Below are positions 1-6,699 of a stretch of DNA of 8,866 nt, one piece after another. The stretch covers positions 1-8,866 of the forward strand of contig CABXXS010000042.1 of the NCBI GenBank assembly GCA_902516225.1, read 5' to 3'. This stretch comes from Puniceicoccaceae bacterium. GTDB lineage: Bacteria > Verrucomicrobiota > Verrucomicrobiae > Opitutales > Coraliomargaritaceae. Both the position numbers and the translations under genes were made by a program. Below the pieces are notes generated by a model that did no database searches, was not told where the DNA came from, and saw nothing but the letters and a program-made list of their open reading frames with translations. The stretch's first letter is position 1, and each line of letters starts with the position of its first letter.

Positions 1-41
1 GAATAGTAGTAGGGAAATCTAAATAACATCGTTTATTATAC

Positions 42-1253
42 ATGTTTATACCCACAAAACAAGCTGCACGCAATTCTTTGGAAAGTTTTATCCCAAAATG
101 CGGAAGTATTTATGCAGCCTATCGTAACTACGATAGAGAGGATACATCTAATTCAACGGTCTCAAGGATCTCTCCCTGGATCCGTAATCGTACTCTCCCC
201 GAGTGGGAAGTAATTGATGCTGTGCTCAAAGAACACTCCGCTACAGCGGCATCTAAGTTTATTGACGAAGTACTTTGGCGAACCTACTGGAAAGGATGGC
301 TTCAATTGCGACCCTCAGTTTGGGAGGCTTACCAGCAGGACCTTACAAAATTATGCGAGTCATATTCCAATCATAGCAAATATACAAAGGCGATTGAAAG
401 TCGTAGTGGGATAGACTGCTTTGACATTTGGAACCGTGAATTAATAGATAACAATTATCTGCACAACCATGCAAGAATGTGGTATGCCAGCATCTGGATA
501 CACACCCTCAAACTCCCATGGCAACTAGGCGCTGACTGGTTCTTAAGGAATCTTTTTGATGGTGATCAGGCATCAAATACACTTAGTTGGCGTTGGGTTG
601 CAGGTCTACATACAAAGGGGAAAAGCTACCTTGCTAGGCGGGATAATATTTTAAAATACACAGAAAATCGCTTTAAAGTCGATGTAGCGCTAGCCAACGA
701 AGCTATTGATGTAGAGCAGGTCGATCACCCATCCCCTATTATCCTAGAGGAGTTTCCTCCTATCCCAAAAGGAAAAAGGCTGGGTATACTTATTACTTTA
801 GAGGATCTTAGTGCAATCGATTGGCTAGATAAAAAGGCTGGTTCAGTCGCACAAGCCGGCTACTTTCCTTTAGATGCTTACAAGAAGCATAACATGGCAC
901 CCTCGGTGATTAAATTCCATCAAGAATCCATGATAAATCAGATGGATAAAAATATCCCGCTCTTTACCGACCAAGACGCTGCAAAGGTCCTCGAATGGAT
1001 AAAAGCAGAAAGCCTTGATGGTATAATAATTGCGGAGCCTCCTATTGGTCCCACCCAGGCGAGCCTCAAATCATTAGTCACTTCCCTCGAGCCAGCAGGA
1101 ACCATATGTTACTGGGCAAGGCACTGGTGGGACGCAACTCTCTATCCTTACGCTACCCACGGGTTTTTCCGTTTTAAAAAAGCGATACCATCCGCTATTT
1201 CTCAGCTAAAAGTTAATTTATTAAAGTCTAAGCAGCAAAGCTTAGGTATATAG
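42..1253 (+). CDS. NewPHL-type (inverted-topology) DNA photolyase
   Basis: This is a photolyase/cryptochrome-superfamily flavoprotein of 403 residues. Residues about 1-200 are the FAD-binding catalytic domain. VSRISPWIRNR (40-50) matches the FAD phosphate-binding stretch, and EVLWR (76-80) matches E. coli PhrB E274/W277/R278 at the lesion pocket. From N142 to W185 the protein aligns without gaps to PhrB N341-W384, covering LHNHARM (140-146), DGDQASN (173-179, with the flavin-side N179) and W160 and W183 at the positions of electron-transfer Trp359 and Trp382. The usual N-terminal antenna domain is absent. In its place a C-terminal alpha/beta domain (about 245-403) ends in WDATLYPYATHGFFRFK (363-379). 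Catalytic-domain-first order with such a cap is the published NewPHL architecture, whose characterised members repair CPDs in single-stranded DNA. The protein is full length, not truncated. The ATG at 42 has no Shine-Dalgarno but fits the family N-terminus. Specific lesion and partner are inferred. Confidence 0.9.
   Translation: MFIPTKQAARNSLESFIPKCGSIYAAYRNYDREDTSNSTVSRISPWIRNRTLPEWEVIDAVLKEHSATAASKFIDEVLWRTYWKGWLQLRPSVWEAYQQDLTKLCESYSNHSKYTKAIESRSGIDCFDIWNRELIDNNYLHNHARMWYASIWIHTLKLPWQLGADWFLRNLFDGDQASNTLSWRWVAGLHTKGKSYLARRDNILKYTENRFKVDVALANEAIDVEQVDHPSPIILEEFPPIPKGKRLGILITLEDLSAIDWLDKKAGSVAQAGYFPLDAYKKHNMAPSVIKFHQESMINQMDKNIPLFTDQDAAKVLEWIKAESLDGIIIAEPPIGPTQASLKSLVTSLEPAGTICYWARHWWDATLYPYATHGFFRFKKAIPSAISQLKVNLLKSKQQSLGI
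1228..1245. terminator. Hairpin in the convergent 3' overlap, possible weak terminator
   Basis: A perfect 6-bp inverted repeat, CTAAGC-AGCAAA-GCTTAG, lies exactly where the photolyase and symporter reading frames overlap. On the minus strand it contains the symporter stop codon and is followed by a moderately U-rich stretch (ACTTTAATAAATTAACTTTT), so it could end symporter transcription. On the plus strand the downstream sequence is not U-rich. The stem is short and of middling GC, so terminator function is only a suggestion. Confidence 0.3.
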
Positions 1254-2853
1254 CAATCACCATTATTACTAAAATAAAGCTAGCAAGCTTGGCGTGCTTC
1301 CAAGGAGTTAAGTCAATTGACGTATTATTTTCTAATTTCCAGGCCGTTGCGCGAGGAGATACAGCACCCCATAGGAGCATGAGAGAAACTATAAATACAA
1401 AAACAAATCCTAAGAAGTGAAAATTATAGACGAATAATCCATCAAAGAATGCACCAGCGCTCGAATTAAAGTATTTGATGGGGATAAGTATTAGGCCTAC
1501 TAAAAGCCCCCAAAAGGCAGCCGAGGAAGGCACTCTCCTGTTTAGCATCCCGACCACGACGACTGCAAAAATTGGAATGAAGTATATAGCGTTCATATCC
1601 TGTAGATATGCGAAAATGCTTTCCTGTCCCTTCAGAAGAGGCGCAACAATCATTGAAGCTATAGCTATGAATACGACGAAGATCTTAGCGGCTCGCACCA
1701 TTTTCTGTTCAGATCCATCTGGATTAATAACGTGCTGGTAAAGTCCAATACTAAAAAGAGCCGACGTGCTATTTAGTGCTGCATTAAAAGAACTAAGAAT
1801 AGCGCCTACCATAACTGCAGCAAAAAACCCAGTTAAATGTTCTGGGAGCACCTCCCTGACAAGAACTCCATATGCCTGATCGTTACCGATGCCATCACCA
1901 GCAAACAAGTGAAAAGCAATTATGCCCGGTATCACCAGATAAATTGGCCCCAAGAGCTTAAGTGAAGCAGTCAAAAGTACGCCTTTTTGGCCTTCCGATA
2001 AGCTACTGGCACCGAATGTTCTTTGAATGATTTGCTGATTGGTACACCAATAGAAAAGATTCAAGAGGGCTACTCCTGTAAACAAAGTGCTAAAAGGCAC
2101 ACTACTTTGAGAACTACCAATTGAATTTAGACGCTCCGGATTTAGCTCTTTTAATTGCCGCCATCCCTCTAGGACACCCCCTCCGTCAGAGACTGCATTC
2201 AAAGCGAACCAAACAATCATAAAACCACCGACTAAAAGTCCAATTCCATTGATAGTGTCTAGCACAGCAAGTGTACGGAGACTACCTAAGCGAGAGTAAA
2301 GCAAGCCCATTGATCCAATTAAAATTACTGTACCCCAGAGTATTGCAGTGTCCGCCTCCATGCTAAAACCGATAACACTCACAGGTTCTTCAATGCCAGT
2401 TAAGGCCTGTAAATCCAGCATCTGCGAGAGCCCAACCGCACCAGAATAGAGTATAATAGGTAGAAGCACAAAAGCGTATGCCAGTAAAAATACCATATTA
2501 GCTAAAGACTGCGTACGCTTATCGAATCGATTTTCCAGAAATTGTGGCACTGTTGTAATGCCAGATCGCAGAAATCTGGGTAGAAAGAATAGAGCCATGA
2601 GGACAAGTGCAATGACTGCCACCACCTCCCAAGCCATAACAGAAAGACCATCCTTAAAAGCAGCTCCGTTTAATCCAACCATCTGCTCAGTCGAAAGATT
2701 GGTTAGCAGCAAAGAACCTGCGATGATAGGAAAAGTTAGAGAGCGCCCGCCTAGAAAAAAGCCATCCGATGTCGACTTCTCATCACGCCGTGTAATAAGA
2801 AATGTTAGGTATGCGGCAAAAAGAGTGAAAGCTAGGAATGAGATCAGTGTCAT
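1228..2853 (-). CDS. Sodium:solute symporter (SSS family, vSGLT/YidK-like)
   Basis: This is an inner-membrane symporter of 541 residues, close to vSGLT (543), with about 14 hydrophobic segments. It should couple Na+ entry to solute uptake. FFLGGRSL (32-39), TNLSTEQ (51-57), YWCTNQQIIQR (268-278) and SSFNAALNSTSALFS (354-368) are SSS hallmarks. Against vSGLT as I remember it, the sugar ligands are kept at N52, Q57, E76, N265, K299 and Q418, the gate tyrosine at Y268, and the Na2-site serines at S354/S355. The vSGLT ligand S91 is alanine here (A79). This points to a sugar or polyol substrate, though which one cannot be read from sequence; E. coli YidK looks similar over its first 300 residues. 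The gene lies 92 nt downstream of the phosphatase gene on the same strand, so cotranscription is possible. Its 3' end overlaps the photolyase gene tail to tail. No Shine-Dalgarno precedes the ATG. Confidence 0.9.
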   Translation of the reverse strand: MTLISFLAFTLFAAYLTFLITRRDEKSTSDGFFLGGRSLTFPIIAGSLLLTNLSTEQMVGLNGAAFKDGLSVMAWEVVAVIALVLMALFFLPRFLRSGITTVPQFLENRFDKRTQSLANMVFLLAYAFVLLPIILYSGAVGLSQMLDLQALTGIEEPVSVIGFSMEADTAILWGTVILIGSMGLLYSRLGSLRTLAVLDTINGIGLLVGGFMIVWFALNAVSDGGGVLEGWRQLKELNPERLNSIGSSQSSVPFSTLFTGVALLNLFYWCTNQQIIQRTFGASSLSEGQKGVLLTASLKLLGPIYLVIPGIIAFHLFAGDGIGNDQAYGVLVREVLPEHLTGFFAAVMVGAILSSFNAALNSTSALFSIGLYQHVINPDGSEQKMVRAAKIFVVFIAIASMIVAPLLKGQESIFAYLQDMNAIYFIPIFAVVVVGMLNRRVPSSAAFWGLLVGLILIPIKYFNSSAGAFFDGLFVYNFHFLGFVFVFIVSLMLLWGAVSPRATAWKLENNTSIDLTPWKHAKLASFILVIMVIAIYLSFAA

Positions 2854-2945
2854 AATTACATTAGGTAAAAATAGTTCTTAGAGGTCGGACAAACAGTCTG
2901 CGCTAAATATTGTAATTCCAAGCAAATTTTGGTGGATAAAATGAC
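2854..2945. other. Short intergenic gap upstream of the symporter gene
   Basis: These 92 AT-rich bases separate the phosphatase stop codon from the symporter start. I see no convincing intrinsic terminator; the best inverted repeat is a 4-bp CCAA/TTGG stem. On the minus strand a TACAAT (2914-2909) resembles a -10 box, but no good -35 partner lies at the right distance. The symporter could therefore have its own weak promoter or be read through from the operon; the sequence does not decide. Confidence 0.3.
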
Positions 2946-3755
2946 TTAATCACTGACTAATTCCGCCATAAAAGATGCCGATCCAGCATAATAAGGTGAG
3001 AAATCCATCTGTGAATGGAATTTTTTCAATGGGAAAGGCGAATCCTCAATAAATGTCCAAGTCAAACCAACGGAGCGGCAAAGAGCATAAGCTGCTGCGA
3101 TATCCCAGACCTTCACCCTGTAATCTATCACCCCAGTCAAATATCCTGTTGCTACATAGCTTGCAGTAAGTGCACCACTACCGATGCAACGAACTCGATA
3201 TTTAGCTAATAGACCAACGAGAGGTTCCAACTGTTTTAAAGACATGGGGAAGTGCAGACCTATCATAGTTTGCGCATCAGCGACCATAGCATCTCGATCA
3301 ATTTTCTTTTGATCACTCAACAAGCCGTGTCCAGGCCCGCCTTCAAGAATTTCCTTCGAGCTATGATCATATATGAATCCGTAGATTGGTTCGCCATTAA
3401 ACAAGAGTGCGAGAGAAATTGCACAGAAAGGACAACCAAGCGCATAATTATTTGTACCATCGATTGGATCAATTATCCAAGCGAAAGGCGAAGTAAGTGT
3501 TTGCTCCTCATCCAAAGGACTAGCCTCCTCACTGCAGTAGTCGTCTGCCGGGAAGTCTTTACGAAGCTCAGCGAAGACTTTTTCGGAGATGGCAAAATCG
3601 GCGAAAGTTACTCTTGTATCATCTTCCTTCCACTCGCTGATAACTTCACCGAATTGGCGCATAAAGAACGCGATCTGATTTTTAATAGCCACCCTGCCTG
3701 CATTGATACGATGCCTGACTTGGTGATCTATTTGGGATTTGGCTTGTCTATTCAT
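2946..3755 (-). CDS. Inositol monophosphatase family phosphatase
   Basis: This is a 269-residue, soluble, Mg2+-dependent phosphomonoesterase of the IMPase/FIG superfamily. The metal-binding motifs are all present: D53 in VTFAD (49-53), E76 in SEEA (75-78, where GEE is usual), DPIDGT (96-101, ligands D96 and D99), and WDIAA (217-221, D218) closing the long GSGA-to-WD signature (192-221). Length is typical. Family members act on inositol phosphate, histidinol phosphate, PAP, fructose bisphosphate and other sugar phosphates, and the substrate cannot be told here. The ATG follows the stop of the upstream TPR gene by one base (TGA-A-ATG), so translational coupling as the last gene of the five-gene operon is likely. 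The neighbouring sugar symporter could suggest a sugar or inositol phosphate substrate, but that is guesswork. Confidence 0.88.
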   Translation of the reverse strand: MNRQAKSQIDHQVRHRINAGRVAIKNQIAFFMRQFGEVISEWKEDDTRVTFADFAISEKVFAELRKDFPADDYCSEEASPLDEEQTLTSPFAWIIDPIDGTNNYALGCPFCAISLALLFNGEPIYGFIYDHSSKEILEGGPGHGLLSDQKKIDRDAMVADAQTMIGLHFPMSLKQLEPLVGLLAKYRVRCIGSGALTASYVATGYLTGVIDYRVKVWDIAAAYALCRSVGLTWTFIEDSPFPLKKFHSQMDFSPYYAGSASFMAELVSD

Positions 3756-3756
3756 T

Positions 3757-4548
3757 TCATGGCCGAAACCTACCTGCGATAGGTATTTCGAGTGTCTTTT
3801 CGAGCTCCTTAATACGCTCTAAAATAACACCTTTTTGGGCGTAAGGGTCATCAGGCAAGTCGATATATAAGCTTTTAAGAAACTCGTAAGCATCTGAGTT
3901 CAAACCTTGCTTTCGGAGTAATTCGGCATGAATACGTGCAGCATAAAAAGGGGCACCGTCCTGTTGCGATGCTAAGAGAAACCATTCAGCCGCACTGGCA
4001 TCATCTTTTAAGCGATTGAGATAGATCTGGGCCTTCTCCAGATAAAAATTTGCATTATTTGGATGAAATATTAGCGCTTTTTCAATTAGCTCAAAAGCTT
4101 GTTCAGCTTGTTCGAGGTCTATTACTCGCTGACGAATTTCAGATACTCTACCATAACCACCCTCTTTACTTATGCGCCAGTTGGGTACATCGTAGGCCAG
4201 CATACGAGACGCATTCGTCCAGAAAAATACAGGTCGTGGGTCTATCGCCGTTACTAAACGGATCATAGCATCGAGTTTTGCTTGGTCACGACGTTCCCAA
4301 AAAAGATTAGCTCGAATCCAAAGGAAGTCAGCCAGAATCGCCCTAAAGCCACCAAATACACCTATGACTAGGCCTTGTCCTAATGCACCTTCAATAACCT
4401 CGAGGTTCATTTCTGACTGCCCTACTCGAATAACACGCCATGCGGGCATCTCTAAAGGCCGAGCAAGTAAACCGATAAGCACCAATATCAGAAGAGCGCT
4501 TAAAATCCGCCCAAAACGCTGTACTAGCGGATTTTGGAAGTTAAACAC
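3757..4548 (-). CDS. Membrane-anchored TPR-like protein of unknown function, ABC-associated
   Basis: This 263-residue protein has no assignable enzymatic function. An N-terminal hydrophobic segment (about 15-29) with flanking arginines should anchor it in the inner membrane. A second moderately hydrophobic stretch (about 56-80) contains GGFRAILADFLWIRAN (66-81). A Trp/Asp/Pro-rich block follows: WERRD (84-88), AIDPRPVFFW (101-110) and YDVPNW (119-124). The rest (about 140-235) is helical with TPR-like pairs, for example an AFELIEKAL..HPNN segment followed by YLEKAQIYL. I recall similar proteins encoded beside ABC-2 exporters in planctomycete and verrucomicrobial genomes, so I infer an accessory subunit or scaffold for the adjacent ATPase/permease pair. 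The start is GTG at 4548, 2 nt after the permease stop, chosen because a clear AGGAGAG Shine-Dalgarno sits 10 nt upstream. Confidence 0.75.
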   Translation of the reverse strand: MFNFQNPLVQRFGRILSALLILVLIGLLARPLEMPAWRVIRVGQSEMNLEVIEGALGQGLVIGVFGGFRAILADFLWIRANLFWERRDQAKLDAMIRLVTAIDPRPVFFWTNASRMLAYDVPNWRISKEGGYGRVSEIRQRVIDLEQAEQAFELIEKALIFHPNNANFYLEKAQIYLNRLKDDASAAEWFLLASQQDGAPFYAARIHAELLRKQGLNSDAYEFLKSLYIDLPDDPYAQKGVILERIKELEKTLEIPIAGRFRP

Positions 4549-4550
4549 AA

Positions 4551-5396
4551 TTAAATTTCTCTCCTATGAAAGTTCACTTGCGCGAGTAGGACAAAAGATG
4601 CGCAGTAGATTAAAGCGTATGCCGAGACTTGGATAATTGTTGCGGCAGGAATAACACTATTAGCATTAAAGACTAGTTGATCTCCGATATTGAAGATTTG
4701 AAAATTCGGAAAGACTAATCCTAATAACATAACAAGAAAACGCTCCCAACCAGCCTCCATTAAACTGTATACATCGCGAGCAATATACTGCAGTTGGCAA
4801 ATGATTAATACGAAGAAAGAAACTATAATAGTGTAGAGATTAGTATTTGAAAAGCTAGCGACGAATAATGTGATGGCTGAGAGTATTCCAAATTTCATCC
4901 ATTGTAGAAAACCAAAGAGAAAGACATCGCTATAGCGAATAAGAGAGCCTTCCAAAGACAAGTCGTCACCGATGCGTTGAATTAAAGAGATCTCTCTCCA
5001 AAATAGAATAATACTAAGGACCAGAGTAATCACACTGGTGAAGCAAAGTAAAAGAATATAAACTCCTAGGAACTTACCGGTTAAAAACTCAATCTTATGT
5101 ACGGGCTTAGCTAGCAGAGTAAGAGCAGTGCGATTCTCTATCTCATTAAAAAATAGCTGTGCGGTCGCTGTGATTGATAGAATCGAGCCAAAAAAGAACA
5201 ACGCTCCAAAACCAAAATCTACTATGAACTTCAACTCACCTGTTCCAAAATCAAACTGCTGTAAAAAAGTAGAGCTGCCAACTAGAGCCACTGATATAAT
5301 TAATATGGAACTAAAAAACTTTTGGCGTACTGCCTCTAAAAATGTAGTCCCCGCTATTAAACGAATTCGTGCGAATGAGCTTATTATATTCATCAT
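4551..5396 (-). CDS. ABC-2 type transporter permease
   Basis: This is a 281-residue polytopic membrane protein with about six hydrophobic segments, near residues 29-45, 60-83, 112-133, 168-182, 187-206 and 247-274. Between the second and third lies the polar loop NEIENRTALTLLAKPVHKIEF (84-104) followed by LTGKFLG. Its E-x-E-x-R-T and L-x-KP-x-x-x-x-E-F-L-x-GK pattern is typical of ABC-2 family permeases, where this cytoplasmic helix meets the ATPase. PNFQIFN near residue 230 is also common in the family. It should pair with the ATPase encoded just upstream, whose stop codon overlaps this start as ATGA; a second ATG follows immediately, so translation may begin at either. The family serves drug, polysaccharide, lipid and gliding-related exporters and multicopper-type NosY systems. 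The substrate is unknown. Confidence 0.85.
   Translation of the reverse strand: MMNIISSFARIRLIAGTTFLEAVRQKFFSSILIISVALVGSSTFLQQFDFGTGELKFIVDFGFGALFFFGSILSITATAQLFFNEIENRTALTLLAKPVHKIEFLTGKFLGVYILLLCFTSVITLVLSIILFWREISLIQRIGDDLSLEGSLIRYSDVFLFGFLQWMKFGILSAITLFVASFSNTNLYTIIVSFFVLIICQLQYIARDVYSLMEAGWERFLVMLLGLVFPNFQIFNIGDQLVFNANSVIPAATIIQVSAYALIYCASFVLLAQVNFHRREI
4559..4565 (-). promoter_or_regulatory. Shine-Dalgarno AGGAGAG for the GTG-started TPR gene
   Basis: On the minus strand AGGAGAG lies within the last codons of the permease gene and ends 10 nt before the GTG at 4548. It is the only strong ribosome binding site I can see in the window, and it decides the GTG start. It probably compensates for the weaker start codon and the short reinitiation distance. 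Confidence 0.6.
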
Positions 5397-6277
5397 TCTA
5401 TCGACTTATTGGTAATCTCTTCGTGCTCTGCTTCACGCTGATGAACTTCTCTCAAAAAATAAGCATCTAGACTTAGGCGTGGTTTCTCTACTCTAGATAG
5501 GCGCCCACCTTGGTCTTTAATTGCGTTTTCAACCGCGATACGACCTTTTCTACTAAGCCCTTGTACAACTAGTGAATCGGTATCGTCTTCTTCCACAAGT
5601 TCTTCAATACGTCCCTCCCGAATAAGCTTTCCTCGATGTAGGATGGCTACTCGGTCACAGAGACCTTCGATTTGCGCAAGTAAGTGAGAGGAAAGTAAGA
5701 TAGTTTTACCACGATGTTTTAGTTCACGAACGATTTCTGCGATTGCAGCAGAGCCAAGAGGATCGACCCCAGCAGTCGGTTCGTCTAAGATCACTAGATC
5801 CGGATCATGCACTAATGACTGCGCTAAACCGATTCGCTGAAGCATACCTTTAGAATAAGTGCCAACTCTACGGTTAGCTGCTTCTGTCATGCCAACTAGT
5901 TCTATCACATCGTCCACTGAATCGTCGATCTCGGATAGATCTATCATGCAAATACGCGCATAATAACGGACGAGTTCACGACCTGTAAGATAGCGATAAA
6001 AATAAGGTGCCTCAGGAAGGAAACCAACACTTTTTCGCGCAGCTACTCGCATACTTGGTTGCCCGAAAATTTCACAATCCCCCGAAGATGCTTTAAGTAA
6101 ACCGAGTATTATTTTAATCGTTGTACTCTTACCTGAACCGTTCGGTCCAAGTAATCCAAAGATTTCATTTTTACCTACATCAAGGCAGAGATCATCGACT
6201 GCTCGGAGTTTTAGACCACGAATTCCAACAGAAAAATCTTTAGTCAAATTTCGAATGTGGATTGCAGGGTTATTCAT
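5393..6277 (-). CDS. ABC-2 type transporter ATP-binding protein
   Basis: This is a 294-residue cytoplasmic ATPase subunit with a full set of nucleotide-binding motifs: Walker A GPNGSGKST (44-52), signature YSKGM (141-145), Walker B LVILDE (161-166), D-loop AGVD (169-172) and switch H198 in SSH. The Q-loop position is glutamate (FLPEAP, E89), a substitution seen in many ABC-2 type ATPases of the CcmA/NatA-like group, so it does not by itself suggest inactivity. Residues about 225-294 form the extra C-terminal domain usual in these exporter ATPases. The gene starts 8 nt after the acylphosphatase stop and overlaps the permease by 4 nt (ATGA), which is good evidence for a functional pair. The ATP-driven exporter or membrane-remodelling role follows from family knowledge; the cargo is unknown. 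No Shine-Dalgarno is visible. Confidence 0.93.
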   Translation of the reverse strand: MNNPAIHIRNLTKDFSVGIRGLKLRAVDDLCLDVGKNEIFGLLGPNGSGKSTTIKIILGLLKASSGDCEIFGQPSMRVAARKSVGFLPEAPYFYRYLTGRELVRYYARICMIDLSEIDDSVDDVIELVGMTEAANRRVGTYSKGMLQRIGLAQSLVHDPDLVILDEPTAGVDPLGSAAIAEIVRELKHRGKTILLSSHLLAQIEGLCDRVAILHRGKLIREGRIEELVEEDDTDSLVVQGLSRKGRIAVENAIKDQGGRLSRVEKPRLSLDAYFLREVHQREAEHEEITNKSIE

Positions 6278-6285
6278 AACATTGA

Positions 6286-6567
6286 TTAGTGTTTAATTGT
6301 GAAACTTTGATACAATCGTGCGCCCTTTACAGTTTCAATTTCACTTTTGCGTACATAACTTTTAAGGTCAGACTCCACTTCTGCCTGAAAGGCGATCACT
6401 TCATCTTCGGCTCCCTCCGCATAAAGATGCACTCGGCCATCTGCAAGATTGTGAATAAAACCCGTTACTTCGAAGCCTTTAGCTACACATACAGTCTGGT
6501 AACGAAAACCGACCCCTTGAACATGGCCTTCAAACCAACAATTAAGCTGAAAAACGCTAATACTCAT
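6286..6567 (-). CDS. acyP: Acylphosphatase
   Basis: This 93-residue protein is a typical length for acylphosphatase, which hydrolyses the carboxyl-phosphate bond of acyl phosphates such as acetyl phosphate, carbamoyl phosphate or 1,3-bisphosphoglycerate. The family loop GHVQGVGFRYQ (14-24) carries the phosphate-binding catalytic arginine R22, and GFIHNLADGRVHLYAEG (36-52) carries the catalytic asparagine N40. Both signature regions are intact. It has no signal peptide and is probably cytoplasmic. It is the first gene of the minus-strand operon, 8 nt before the ABC ATPase gene, and faces the dinG-like gene across the divergent AT-rich region. Why an acylphosphatase leads an ABC exporter operon is not clear. 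The ATG is preceded by a very A/T-rich leader without a Shine-Dalgarno. Confidence 0.92.
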   Translation of the reverse strand: MSISVFQLNCWFEGHVQGVGFRYQTVCVAKGFEVTGFIHNLADGRVHLYAEGAEDEVIAFQAEVESDLKSYVRKSEIETVKGARLYQSFTIKH

Positions 6568-6606
6568 AAAAATTAAAAATTAATATATTCTAGCTATTTG
6601 CAAGTG

Positions 6607-6699
6607 CATTAGAGGCTTAGTAGAATAACCTATCTAATACAATTACACTCTACTTCATTAGAAAGTAATTAGTTCTATTTCACTTAACGGATTCTAATA
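6607..6699. repeat. Four YATTAGA repeats in alternating orientation
   Basis: Copies of YATTAGA lie at 6607-6613 (+, CATTAGA), 6633-6639 (-, TATTAGA), 6656-6662 (+, CATTAGA) and 6693-6699 (-, TATTAGA). They form two inverted pairs; same-strand copies are 49 and 60 bp apart. The third and fourth also pair as a 7-bp inverted repeat, ATTAGAA/TTCTAAT. The placement in a divergent promoter suggests operator sites, but AT-rich sequence raises the chance background. Confidence 0.4.

Noticed and set aside
42..1253. The photolyase-like gene as a truncated or frameshifted gene lacking its N-terminal domain
   Set aside because: The frame is open throughout, the N-terminus begins with family-like sequence, and the C-terminal domain with its HGFFRFK-type ending matches NewPHL proteins. 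The missing antenna domain is therefore the class architecture, not damage.
2881..2945. An intrinsic terminator after the phosphatase gene
   Set aside because: Only 3-4 bp stems (GAC/GTC, CCAA/TTGG) were found, and none is followed by a U-run in the right position.
3252..3782. A 176-codon open frame on the plus strand opposite the phosphatase gene
   Set aside because: It is antisense to a gene with intact metal-binding motifs, has no recognisable domain or ribosome site, and its composition is that of a shadow frame.
5393..6277. Glutamate in place of the Q-loop glutamine as a sign of a dead ATPase
   Set aside because: The FLPE form is common in ABC-2 type ATPases, and Walker A, Walker B, signature and switch histidine are all intact.
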